Source: Chitinophagales bacterium (GTDB lineage: Bacteria; Bacteroidota; Bacteroidia; Chitinophagales; UBA2359). Taken from it: a DNA stretch of 64,000 nt. How positions within the stretch are numbered: the stretch's first letter is position 1; the number at the start of each line of letters is the position of its first letter. Below are positions 25,017-33,738 of the stretch, piece after piece. The notes under the pieces were generated by a model. The model was not told where the DNA came from and searched no databases. It saw only the letters and a list, made by a program, of their open reading frames with translations. Location: NCBI GenBank assembly GCA_016787295.1, contig JAEUUX010000032.1, positions 1 through 64,000 of the forward strand, written 5' to 3'. Position numbers and translations under genes: made by a program.

Positions 25017-25083
25017 TTGTTTCGCTCCTATTCGATAGCTACAGCAATAGCCATTTGCTACACCACCAACAACCAACCACTCC

Positions 25084-25136
25084 CGCGCACGGAATCTTTT
25101 TTATGACAAATCATAAGAATCCGTGCGCTTTTTTAG
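25084..25136 (+). terminator. Terminator of the ACP-KAS III unit
   Basis: GCGCACGGAATCTT and AAGAATCCGTGCGC (one mispair in the stem) enclose a loop of about 20 bases and run into TTTTTT. Confidence 0.75.
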
Positions 25137-25166
25137 ACAAAATATTATTTTTTCTTAAAAAAAACT

Positions 25167-25174
25167 TACTTTTG
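25167..25174 (+). promoter_or_regulatory. Isolated -7 box upstream of repeat copy 5
   Basis: TACTTTTG fits TAnnTTTG. It is about 500 bases before porP, so a transcript would carry the dispersed element at 25328 in its leader. I see no gene in 25175-25680. Confidence 0.35.
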
Positions 25175-25327
25175 CACAATAATTCTACCAAGTTTGGCGT
25201 TTCTATTGTCCATCATCACACCACTCACAGCATAACCTGTTATTTTTTTTATTTTTTTTTATTTAACACACAATAAACAACACACACATTGCGTTAAAGC
25301 ATTCACCCAACATTTTCTTATCTATTT

Positions 25328-25430
25328 GGGCGTTCCCCCGTTGGGGTCGGGCTATTACGGGCTTCGCTTCGCTACGGTGCTTCGACAAGCTACGCACTGG
25401 CTAACGCCACCCTCCATATCCCTAACGCAG
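25328..25430 (-). repeat. Dispersed G+C-rich element, copy 5 (subtype B)
   Basis: GGGCGTTCCCCCGTTGGGG to ATCCCTAACGCAG on the plus strand, with the subtype-B core GCACTGGCTAACGCCACCC. The following 250 bases to the porP start are A+T-rich and noncoding. Confidence 0.88.
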
Positions 25431-25680
25431 TTTACACCCAATCAAAATAGGCAAGCTAAAAAAATAATTACAACAACACACAATAAAAAAATACCCACAG
25501 CGTTAACACATCTAAACACAAGCAAGCCAAACAACTGTCAAAATAATAGGTAGAAAAACATGGATTAACTTCGTTTTTGTAGACTTTTTATGTCTTCGAA
25601 CGTTTTTTTTCCAAAATTTTTAAAAAAAATGAAAAAAAATTTCTCCATACACAATAAATCTACCACCCAAACGTTTTGGC

Positions 25681-26676
25681 ATGAAAACATCCTTTCTACT
25701 CCGAATACTATATAATAAAATTGTATTGACTTTATTTTTTGTAGGAAATACAATTTTTGCCCAACAAATCCCACAACTCACACAATACTTTTTTAATCCC
25801 ATCGTTTACAATCCGGCTGCTGTTGCTACCCGCAATAATATTAACTTCGATTTAGCTATTCGCAACCAGTGGCTACGTATCGAAGGCTTACCACTCACCC
25901 AAACCCTCTGTGCCGACCTGCCCGTTCCTTTGTTCAAAGGTGGTGTGGGTTTATCCATCACCAACGACATACTAGGAGCCGAACGCACCTCTACCCTCAA
26001 CCTCTCTTATAGCTATCATCAGCCCATTGCTCGCCGCTCCATTATAGCTATAGGTATACAAGCAGGCATATTGCAAAAAGCCCTCTATGGTGATCAACTC
26101 ATCACACCCAACGGCACCTACACCAACACTACCATCAACCACAACGACAATATCTTATCAAGCAACAACCGCAACGCCTTAAGTCCCAACTTTGGCATGG
26201 GTCTCTATTATGGTTCGCCCAAATTGCAAATCGGAGTAGCCGCCCAACAACTCCTCACTCCTGCTTCCAAAATAAATTTAGGTAGCGTCGACGTGACTTT
26301 TAAGCACCAATTACATCTTATAATAAATGCCGCCTATCAAATTCCGCTCAACAATTGGACACTTACTCCCACCTGCCTTTTCAAATCCGATTTCAACCAA
26401 CACCAACTCGATGCCACACTCCTTGCCGATTGGAACAAAAAATACTACATCGCCACCACCTTTCGCGGCTATAGCTCTCAAACCATAGAATCGGCAGCCA
26501 TCACCTTGGCATGGCAAATAAACTCCCGTTGGCGCATTGCACAATCCTACGACATCAACCTTTCGCCCCTCAAAACCTATAATAGTGGCACCCTCGAAAC
26601 CACCCTCCACTACCAACTACCGCCCATCAACAACACTCGTAAAGGCAAAACTATCTATAATTCCCGCTATTTATAA
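25681..26676 (+). CDS. PorP/SprF family type IX secretion membrane protein
   Basis: Outer-membrane beta-barrel-like protein of 331 aa. The signal peptide ends near NTIFAQQ. The family opening follows: QIPQLTQYFFNPIVYNPAA (about 29-47), then IRNQWLRIEG and GGVGLSI, with alternating hydrophobic strands to the end. PorP/SprF proteins support secretion or attachment of type IX cargo such as gliding adhesins. The gene is directly upstream of gldK, which matches the usual porP-gldKLMN order. PorP/SprF paralogues are numerous, so I do not assign a specific symbol. Confidence 0.87.
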   Translation: MKTSFLLRILYNKIVLTLFFVGNTIFAQQIPQLTQYFFNPIVYNPAAVATRNNINFDLAIRNQWLRIEGLPLTQTLCADLPVPLFKGGVGLSITNDILGAERTSTLNLSYSYHQPIARRSIIAIGIQAGILQKALYGDQLITPNGTYTNTTINHNDNILSSNNRNALSPNFGMGLYYGSPKLQIGVAAQQLLTPASKINLGSVDVTFKHQLHLIINAAYQIPLNNWTLTPTCLFKSDFNQHQLDATLLADWNKKYYIATTFRGYSSQTIESAAITLAWQINSRWRIAQSYDINLSPLKTYNSGTLETTLHYQLPPINNTRKGKTIYNSRYL

Positions 26677-26828
26677 GGCATAAGTTTATTTTTTGTCTTT
26701 TTTTGTATGTAATTGCCAAAAAAATAAGCGCGCATTATTACAATACATAAAAAAACCGTACTTTTACACGCCAAAAATCAACAAACAATATAGTATTTAA
26801 ACCATAAAAAAATCTTAAAAATTATACC

Positions 26829-28109
26829 ATGAAGAGACTTGCATTTGGCTATTGCTTTCTGCTCGTTTTGGCAGCTGCTGTGGGTTGCAAAAAAGCACCC
26901 GGCGGACCACAAGGACAAGTGGTAGGTGTTGAAGACCGTCCTATGTGGGATCACATTAACCCGTATGGTATGGTATATATCCCATCGGGTACATTCCAAA
27001 CAGGACCAGGCGACCAAGATGTCAACAACGCCCTTGTTCAACGTACCAAAGAAAAATCTATCCAAGGTTTTTATATGGACGAGACCGAAATCACGAATAA
27101 CGAATACCGTCAATTCGTCCATTATGTACGTGACTCTATTGCCCATACCATCTTAGGTCACTTTGTAGAAAGCGAAGATGGTTCAGGAACACAAAAAATC
27201 GACTGGAGCTATGACCTAGATTGGGGTGCTGGCTCAGAAGACGTAGCGGGCGTACAACAAATGTTCTATGCTGGCGATGATAAGTTTGAAGGCAAAAATG
27301 AATTGGACGTAAACCAACTCAAATACTCACGTGAATGGTACGACTGGAAAACGGCGGCAGCAAAAGGCGAACGAGGACAGGCTTCTCGTAGCAAATACAT
27401 CAAAAAAGAAGAAGTAACCGTCTATCCTGATACCCTCACTTGGGTACACGATTACGCTTACTCTTACAACGAACCTATGACACGTAACTATTTCTGGCAT
27501 CCGTCTTTTGACGACTATCCGGTCGTAGGTGTAAACTGGAACCAAGCCAACGCCTTCTGCTCTTGGAGAAGCCGTCTTTGGAACGATTATGCCATGCAAA
27601 ACGGCGAAACCATGAACGAAGAATTCCGTATTCCGTTCGAAGGAGAGTGGGAATACGCCGCTCGTGGTGGCTTAGAAAATGCACCTTACCCTTGGGGAGG
27701 TCCTTATATTCGCAACCGCAAAGGCTGTTTGTTAGCCAACTTTAAACCCGGTCGCGGTAATTATCCCGAAGATGGAGGTTTCTATACCGTGCGCGCCGAC
27801 TCCTATCACCCCAACGAATATGGTCTATATAACATGGCTGGAAACGTAGCAGAATGGACTTCTACGGCTTTCTATGAAAACTCTTATGCTTTTGACCATG
27901 ACATGAACCCTGATATTCGCAAAGATGCAGGAGCCGAAGCGTCACAAACCGACCGTCGTAAAGTAATTCGTGGCGGCTCTTGGAAAGACATCGCATACCA
28001 GTTACAAACAGGTACACGTGAATGGGAATACCAAGATACTGCAAAATGTTATATCGGTTTCCGTTGTGCTTTGACGTTCTTGGGACGCTCCATAGACGAC
28101 AAGTATTAA
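26829..28109 (+). CDS. gldK: GldK, type IX secretion/gliding lipoprotein
   Basis: Lipoprotein of 426 aa with lipobox AAVGC (Cys20). A formylglycine-generating-enzyme fold follows: MVYIPSGTFQTGPGDQD at about 48-64, MDETEITNNEYRQF at about 81-94, and VVGVNWNQANAFCSW, FRIPFEGEWEYAARGG, MAGNVAEWTSTAFYE and VIRGGSWKD in the C-terminal half. In type IX secretion GldK forms the periplasmic ring with GldN under the outer membrane; the fold is structural, not catalytic. Placement before gldL, gldM and gldN identifies it. A 17-bp inverted repeat follows in the gap to gldL. Confidence 0.93.
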   Translation: MKRLAFGYCFLLVLAAAVGCKKAPGGPQGQVVGVEDRPMWDHINPYGMVYIPSGTFQTGPGDQDVNNALVQRTKEKSIQGFYMDETEITNNEYRQFVHYVRDSIAHTILGHFVESEDGSGTQKIDWSYDLDWGAGSEDVAGVQQMFYAGDDKFEGKNELDVNQLKYSREWYDWKTAAAKGERGQASRSKYIKKEEVTVYPDTLTWVHDYAYSYNEPMTRNYFWHPSFDDYPVVGVNWNQANAFCSWRSRLWNDYAMQNGETMNEEFRIPFEGEWEYAARGGLENAPYPWGGPYIRNRKGCLLANFKPGRGNYPEDGGFYTVRADSYHPNEYGLYNMAGNVAEWTSTAFYENSYAFDHDMNPDIRKDAGAEASQTDRRKVIRGGSWKDIAYQLQTGTREWEYQDTAKCYIGFRCALTFLGRSIDDKY

Positions 28110-28125
28110 TCAACAACCAAACACC

Positions 28126-28202
28126 GAATAAAAACTATATAGGGTTTTCGGCTGATACACAACACTTCAATATGGCACGAAGATGCTATATAGTTTTTAT
28201 TC
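28126..28202. terminator. 17-bp inverted repeat between gldK and gldL
   Basis: GAATAAAAACTATATAG (28126-28142) and its exact complement (28186-28202) are about 43 bases apart. The stem includes TTTTT. It could stop part of the gldK transcripts or protect an mRNA end. The rest of the 326-base gap (28203-28435) is A+T-rich with no gene; a weak promoter for gldL may lie there. Confidence 0.5.
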
Positions 28203-28435
28203 CTTTAATACAAACAAAACACACTTAATCGGATAAACAAAAAAAAAATATATTGACAATAGACCAAAATATATAAAAAATCCAAAAAAAGGTCGTATTG
28301 TTGCACCGTTTTTCAGACACTCCTTTTTTTTAAACACACCTAAGTCTTATTCAAACTGCTGTTAACAAACATTAGCTAAAAAAACATTAACAAATTATAT
28401 TTTTTTATTAACTGCTAAAAAAAATCTAAGTTACT

Positions 28436-29242
28436 ATGGCTTTTTATGAAACCTCATGGTTTTTGCGTGCCAAAAACTTTTTAATCGGTGTTGGTGCAGC
28501 CTTCATTATCTATGGTGCTTTATTAAAAATTCAGCACGACCCACTTGGTAATACGGTGTTACCAATTGCGATGACGTTTGAAGCAATTATATTCTTGCTT
28601 CAAGCTATCATTCCTCCTCACAGAGAGTATCACTGGGAAAAATTATATCCCGGTTTGGACAATGTAAATGCAAAAATACAACCTATTTCAGCAGCAGAAC
28701 TAACAGGTGGTGGTACAACTGCCCAGTTAGATGATGCTTTGGCAAAAGCTGGTGTAAATCAAGACCTTATTAAACGCCTGGGTTCTCACTTAAATACTTT
28801 GGGTGACAATTTGGGTAAATTAAGCGATGTGACAGGAACGACCAGCGCTACAAGTCAATTGAACGCCAACGCAAAAGCTGCTGCTGATGCTTTGGGTAAA
28901 GTAAAATTGGCTTATGATGGAGCTGCTTCGGTAGCAACAGACTTAGCTTCTGCTACTGAAGGTACTAAGAAATATTCTGAGCAAGTAAAATTAGTTTCTA
29001 AAAACTTAGCTGCGTTGAATGCGGTGTATGAATTGGAGTTGCAAGACACCAATAATCACCTTAAAGCATTGAACCAATTCTACAGCAACTTAACTGGTGC
29101 CATCAACAACTTGAACGCTTCTGTAAAAGATACAGAAGAATACAAAAAACAAATGGCTAACTTGGCGGGTAATTTGACATCACTCAATACCATCTATGGC
29201 AATATGTTGTCTGCTATGGCTATGGGTGCTACCAAAAAATAA
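28436..29242 (+). CDS. gldL: GldL, inner-membrane motor protein of type IX secretion
   Basis: Protein of 268 aa with two N-terminal membrane helices (about 14-32, VGAAFIIYGALLKI; and about 42-60, IAMTFEAIIFLLQAI). A conserved glutamate in the second helix couples proton flow to GldM rotation in the family. After HREYHWEKLYPGLD there is a long cytoplasmic, Ala/Asn/Leu-rich region (about 95-268) with coiled-coil character. Length and context between gldK and gldM are standard. It is 61 bases upstream of gldM. Confidence 0.92.
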   Translation: MAFYETSWFLRAKNFLIGVGAAFIIYGALLKIQHDPLGNTVLPIAMTFEAIIFLLQAIIPPHREYHWEKLYPGLDNVNAKIQPISAAELTGGGTTAQLDDALAKAGVNQDLIKRLGSHLNTLGDNLGKLSDVTGTTSATSQLNANAKAAADALGKVKLAYDGAASVATDLASATEGTKKYSEQVKLVSKNLAALNAVYELELQDTNNHLKALNQFYSNLTGAINNLNASVKDTEEYKKQMANLAGNLTSLNTIYGNMLSAMAMGATKK

Positions 29243-29303
29243 TTCAGCTAAACACATTTATTAACTAATTTTAATTAACGCTTAAAAAATATTTCTTTAA
29301 GAT

Positions 29304-30842
29304 ATGTCTATTCCAAAGGAGCCTCGGCAGCAGATGATTAACATCATGTACTTGGTGTTGACCGCGCTGCTTGCCCTCAACGTATCTGCCGAAATCTTGA
29401 ACGCTTTCCGTATCCTCAAACGTGGTATTGATAATTCTAACGCCTCTATTAACGAAAAAATTAGCAATACTATGGGAGCGTTTGAGGCAAAAGTCAATAA
29501 AGAAAAACGTGGACAAAATTGGCTTACGTCAGCCAAAGAAGTTCGTAATATGTCGGCAGAGTTTCAAAAATATATCGACGGCTTAGACCAAAAATTAATG
29601 GAAGCTGTAGGTACAGATCCTGAAACAGGTGATTTACTCAAAGCAGACGATTTGGATACTCCTACTCGTTTGTTTGTAGATGAAGGTCTGGGTAAAGAAT
29701 TGTATGACAAAATCGCCCAATACCGTACTAAATATGCCTCTTTCTTACCCACAGAAGAAGAAAGAAAAGCATTATTAGCAGGTATGTCGCTCAAAACGGA
29801 CAGTATTCCACCAGGGAGCGACAAAAAAAGTTGGGAAGAATATACTTTTCATAGTATGCCTGCTCAAGCGGTGCGTACTTTGTTGACCAAATTTAAAAAT
29901 GACGGCATCTCTACCGAAGCGGCTGTTGTTGATGAATTGTTTGCAAAAGTGAGTGAAAAAACCATCTTATACGACCGCTTTAAAGCTGCCGTTATCCCAA
30001 GTTCTACTTATTTGTTGGTAGGTGAAAAATATTCTGCTGAAATCTATTTGGCAGCTTCAAGTTCAATGGCACGTCCTAGCATTGTAGCAGGTGGTCGTTC
30101 ATTGCCCTTAGATGCTGATGGTATGGCAAAATATGAAGCTACCGCAAGTGCTCCCGGTGAGTTCTCTTTAACAGGTACAGTGTCTACCACTACCTCTACA
30201 GGTGAGAAAAAATCTTATCCTTTCACCACTAAATATACCGTGGCTACCCGCGCCGAACACGTTCCTGTAGTATCAGCCGATAAAATGAACGTATTCTATA
30301 TTGGTGTGGATAACCCTATTACTTGTACTATTTCGGGTATCCGTTCCGATGCGATTAGTACTTCTATTAGTGGTGGTGGTGGTTCTGCTAAACCAAATGG
30401 TGCAGGTAAATTCGATGTTCGTGTTACCTCTCCTGGTAAAGCAACTGTTAACCTTAGTGCAAAAGACAAAGATGGCAAAGCTGTCAGTGGTGCAAAAGAA
30501 TTCCGTGTTAAATACATTCCAGATCCCATTCCTACTCTTGGTGGTAAAAATGGTGGTGTGATGGGTACAGGTGAATTTAAGGCACAACTTGGTATGATTG
30601 CCGAATTGAAAGACTTTGACTTTGATGCCAAATTCCGTGTTGATGGTTTTGAAATGACCCTTTCTCAAAAAGGTCAGGACTTGCAAGTATGTTCTAACTC
30701 TGGTGCTAAATTTAGCGGTTCTTGCTCTGCTTTGCAACAGCAAGCTAAAGTAAATAGCGTATATTACTTTGATAATATCAAAGCAACAGGACCTGATGGG
30801 CGTACTCGTAACCTTGGAACTATCGCATTCAAAATTAAATAG
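29304..30842 (+). CDS. gldM: GldM, periplasmic shaft of the type IX secretion motor
   Basis: Protein of 512 aa with a single N-terminal membrane helix in the conserved opening MSIPKEPRQQMINIMYLVLT, LLALNVSAEILNAF. A helical bundle domain (about 35-220) and three or four beta-rich domains to the C terminus follow. GldM dimers cross the periplasm and connect the GldL motor to the GldKN ring. VMGTGEFKAQLGMIAEL and YYFDNIKATGPDGRTRNLG mark the C-terminal domain. A terminator and a dispersed repeat separate it from gldN. Confidence 0.93.
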   Translation: MSIPKEPRQQMINIMYLVLTALLALNVSAEILNAFRILKRGIDNSNASINEKISNTMGAFEAKVNKEKRGQNWLTSAKEVRNMSAEFQKYIDGLDQKLMEAVGTDPETGDLLKADDLDTPTRLFVDEGLGKELYDKIAQYRTKYASFLPTEEERKALLAGMSLKTDSIPPGSDKKSWEEYTFHSMPAQAVRTLLTKFKNDGISTEAAVVDELFAKVSEKTILYDRFKAAVIPSSTYLLVGEKYSAEIYLAASSSMARPSIVAGGRSLPLDADGMAKYEATASAPGEFSLTGTVSTTTSTGEKKSYPFTTKYTVATRAEHVPVVSADKMNVFYIGVDNPITCTISGIRSDAISTSISGGGGSAKPNGAGKFDVRVTSPGKATVNLSAKDKDGKAVSGAKEFRVKYIPDPIPTLGGKNGGVMGTGEFKAQLGMIAELKDFDFDAKFRVDGFEMTLSQKGQDLQVCSNSGAKFSGSCSALQQQAKVNSVYYFDNIKATGPDGRTRNLGTIAFKIK

Positions 30843-30872
30843 TTGGGGAGAGAGAAAATCCCAAATTAACCA

Positions 30873-30905
30873 CAATAAAGGGTGAAGCAATTCACCCTTT
30901 ATTTA
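30873..30905 (+). terminator. Terminator after gldM
   Basis: AATAAAGGGTGAA and TTCACCCTTTATT form a 13-base stem with a 4-base loop, ending in TTT. Confidence 0.7.
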
Positions 30906-30970
30906 CCTTATAGACAAAGCTACTTTTGTAGCCAATTAAAAATTATTCCTAATAGACCACGCGTGCGAAT

Positions 30971-31070
30971 GGCGAAGCGCGTTAGGGATTGTAGGGGCAG
31001 CCGTTAGGCTGGTGCTTGCACCGAAGCGTAGCGAAGCCTCGCAAAGCCCGACCCCATCGGGGAAACGCCC
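30971..31070 (+). repeat. Dispersed G+C-rich element, copy 6 (subtype A)
   Basis: GGCGAAGCGCGTTAGGG to CCCCATCGGGGAAACGCCC with the CAGCCGTTAGGCTGGTGC core. It lies inside the gldM-gldN interval. The remaining bases to the gldN start (31071-31362) are A+T-rich without another feature. Confidence 0.9.
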
Positions 31071-31362
31071 AAAATAATTACTAAAAATGATGTTTTTTTA
31101 TTGGAGTTGCATTTTTTTTAGAAGGGAACTTTTATTTGATTATTCATAATTTACATTTATAAAATCCTGATTATCAACAGTTTATGCCTTACAGTAAAGG
31201 TTATTCTATTGGTCTGAACCTTTGTGTAGTGGATACTAAATTAAAAAATTTTGTTTTTTTTTAAAAAAAAATTGCCTATCACACAATAATATTCGCACTA
31301 TGGCGTTTTATAGGCAGTTTTCTATTATTTTCCACCTTTTTAAAATTAAAAAACATAAAGCA

Positions 31363-32256
31363 ATGAAGCGAATTAACCTGATATTAAGCTTTTTGTGTTT
31401 GGCAATGTTGTTGAGTGTAAACACATTTGCACAAAAAAAAGAAAGCTACGCAGACGATAAAGGCGGTGGCAACCCTAATGACCCCTCTTCGTCTAATGCT
31501 GTTGCAGCGGCACGCGATGGTTCGTATGATAGAGTAACGATTAACGAAAAACAACAGCTCACCTACGACCACATTCGCGAAGCTGACGTATTTTGGGAAA
31601 AACGTGTTTGGCGTGTTATCGACACGCGTCAAAAAATGAACCAAAATTTTGGTTACGCCAAAGAGCCATTTATTGGCATTTTGTTGGGTTTGATAAAAGA
31701 ACATGGCAAAGAAATTCGCGTTTATACAGACGACGAATTTAAAATCCCTACTTCTTTTGATGAAGTTAATAAACAATTGGGCGGAACAGACTCTACCTTT
31801 GTGGTTGACCCTGATACTGGTGAAGGCATTTGGAAAGTGGTTCAAAATGACTTTGACTGGGCAACTGTGAATCGTTTTCGTGTAAAGGAAGACTGGATTT
31901 TTGACCAAGAGGCTTCTCGTATGGTAGTTCGCATCATGGGCGTAAGTCCTATCCGTGATGTAGTAGACAAAAATACGGGTGATATTCGTGGTACTCAAGC
32001 GATGTTTTGGGCATATTATCCTGACCTTCGCCCCCACCTTATCAAAAAAGAAGTGTTTAATACAGGCAACGACTCCAATCGTTTGACTTGGGACGACTTG
32101 TTCGAAATGCGTTTGTTTAGCAGTTTCATTATGAAAGAGTCTAACTTGCAAGACCGTCGTATTGCTGATTACAAAAATGGTCGTGACCAATTGTTGGAGT
32201 CTGACAAGGTGAAAAAAGAAATTTTTGAAAAAGAACATAATTTGTGGACATACTAA
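31363..32256 (+). CDS. gldN: GldN, type IX secretion ring protein
   Basis: Secreted periplasmic protein of 297 aa. The start at 31363 gives a proper signal peptide (MKRINLILSFLCLAMLLSVN, cleavage after TFAQ); the frame is open to 31300 without support. Family marks are IREADVFWEKRVWRVIDTRQ, FGYAKEPFIGILL, VKEDWIFD and MFWAYYPDLR. GldN binds GldK in the ring beneath the outer membrane and is needed for secretion. It is separated from gldM by a terminator and a repeat, so it may have its own promoter. Confidence 0.92.
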   Translation: MKRINLILSFLCLAMLLSVNTFAQKKESYADDKGGGNPNDPSSSNAVAAARDGSYDRVTINEKQQLTYDHIREADVFWEKRVWRVIDTRQKMNQNFGYAKEPFIGILLGLIKEHGKEIRVYTDDEFKIPTSFDEVNKQLGGTDSTFVVDPDTGEGIWKVVQNDFDWATVNRFRVKEDWIFDQEASRMVVRIMGVSPIRDVVDKNTGDIRGTQAMFWAYYPDLRPHLIKKEVFNTGNDSNRLTWDDLFEMRLFSSFIMKESNLQDRRIADYKNGRDQLLESDKVKKEIFEKEHNLWTY

Positions 32257-32288
32257 AATCCACTGCTTAATGTTCGTTTGTTCATAAG

Positions 32289-32325
32289 CCAAACGGCTAC
32301 TTCGGTATGGAAGTAGCCGTTTTGT
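32289..32325 (+). terminator. Terminator of the gld operon
   Basis: AAACGGCTACTTC and GAAGTAGCCGTTT form a 13-base stem, followed by TTGTTG. Confidence 0.75.
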
Positions 32326-32409
32326 TGTGTATGTAGTGGTTATACAAAAATAGTTCAAGAATATCGCACATTTTACAGTTTAAACATCAAAGAAACAAGT
32401 AAAAATTCG

Positions 32410-32417
32410 TATCTTTG
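32410..32417 (+). promoter_or_regulatory. Candidate -7 box of the RND efflux operon
   Basis: TATCTTTG lies about 150 bases before the adaptor start, downstream of the gldN terminator. The -33 is not clear. No gene is seen in 32326-32564. Confidence 0.5.
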
Positions 32418-32564
32418 CAGGCTGATTCGCCATTCGTTGTTTGTTTAATCTTTTTCCGATTTCTTTAATCATTATTCATGGTTTGAGGTTTGGGTATTGT
32501 TGAAACAAACAGCGTTTTTGTGTGTTCATTGGCGTTCTATCCTGTAAAAAATCTAAATTCGCAG

Positions 32565-33686
32565 ATGAGATTCCAATATTTTCTATTTTTATTGGGTTTG
32601 TTCGCAGTACTTTCTTGTCAAAAAGCCCCTCAAGACAAAGCCGCACAACTGCAAGACCTCAAAAATCAACAACGCACCCTTTCTGATGAAATAAAGACAT
32701 TGGAGAAAGAGATGGGTGTGAAAGACACTAATCGCGTAGCCAAACAAACAGCAGTGGAAGTGCAAGAATTGCGCCCACAGGTGTTTAATCATTATCTTGA
32801 GTTGCAAGGCGGTGTCGAAGCTGCCGATAACATTGCTGTTAGTCCGCAACAACCTGGTATTATCAAATCGGTGTTGGTGATGGAGGGTCAAAATGTGAAG
32901 AAAGGGCAATTGCTGGCTACTTTGGACGATGCTGTTTTCCAGCAAGGTGTGCAGGAATTGCAAACACAAATAGATTTTGCTAATATCATGTATCAAAAGC
33001 AAAAACAGTTGTGGGATCAAAAAATTGGCACCGAAGTGCAGTTTTTACAAGCGAAAACCAACAAAGAAGCACTTGAACGCAAATTAGCTACTTTGCGCCA
33101 ACAAGCAGATTTGTATAATATCTATTCGCCGATATCTGGCACGGTGGAAGAGGTGAATGTAAAGGTGGGCGAAGGTGCTGCGATTGGTGTTCCTATTCCG
33201 CCGTTTAGAATCATCAACCTAAACACCCTCACGGTGAAAGCCGATGTGGCAGAAACTTATGTCACTAATGTTCGCAAAGGCGATGTGGCAGAGATATTTT
33301 TTCCTGATTTAGATAAGACAATTAGCGCGAAAATCACTAATATCGGAACAATTATTAATAATATCGGACGCACTTTTCCTATTGAATTGCGCATTCCCAG
33401 TTCGGTTGGCATTCGTCCAAATATGATTGCGATGGTGAAAATTAAGGATTATGCTGCTAATAGTGCCATTACTGTGCCGCTTAACACGATTCAAAACTCC
33501 GAAGAAGGACAATATGTCTTTGTGGCTGAAGAACAAAGTGGCAAATCGGTGGTAGTTAAGCGCAATGTGGCGGTGGGTTTGAGTTTTGGTGATATAGCCG
33601 AAATTAAGAACGGTTTGCGCAGCGGTGATAAGTTGATTGTAACGGGTTATCAAGATGTTGCTCCCGGACAAACCATCAAATTCTAA
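32565..33686 (+). CDS. RND efflux periplasmic adaptor (membrane fusion) lipoprotein
   Basis: HlyD/AcrA-type adaptor of 373 aa. The start at 32565 gives a lipoprotein signal with lipobox AVLSC (Cys18), which is why I prefer it to the upstream TTG at 32490. A short coiled coil (about 25-55) precedes the lipoyl-like half domain (SPQQPGIIKSVLVMEGQNVKKGQLLATLDD in pieces, about 95-125). The helical hairpin, the second half YSPISGTVEEVNVKVGEG, the beta-barrel and the membrane-proximal domain follow. It links the RND pump downstream with an outer-membrane TolC-like channel, which is not encoded here. The pump gene follows after 52 bases. Confidence 0.9.
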   Translation: MRFQYFLFLLGLFAVLSCQKAPQDKAAQLQDLKNQQRTLSDEIKTLEKEMGVKDTNRVAKQTAVEVQELRPQVFNHYLELQGGVEAADNIAVSPQQPGIIKSVLVMEGQNVKKGQLLATLDDAVFQQGVQELQTQIDFANIMYQKQKQLWDQKIGTEVQFLQAKTNKEALERKLATLRQQADLYNIYSPISGTVEEVNVKVGEGAAIGVPIPPFRIINLNTLTVKADVAETYVTNVRKGDVAEIFFPDLDKTISAKITNIGTIINNIGRTFPIELRIPSSVGIRPNMIAMVKIKDYAANSAITVPLNTIQNSEEGQYVFVAEEQSGKSVVVKRNVAVGLSFGDIAEIKNGLRSGDKLIVTGYQDVAPGQTIKF

Positions 33687-33738
33687 CAAATCCCCCTCTC
33701 CTACTGTTCTCTCGCTTCGTAAATTTCTTTATTGAACC

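Noticed and set aside
26829-28109. GldJ instead of GldK
   Set aside because: Both share the FGE fold, but the gene is immediately before gldL, gldM and gldN, the gldK position.
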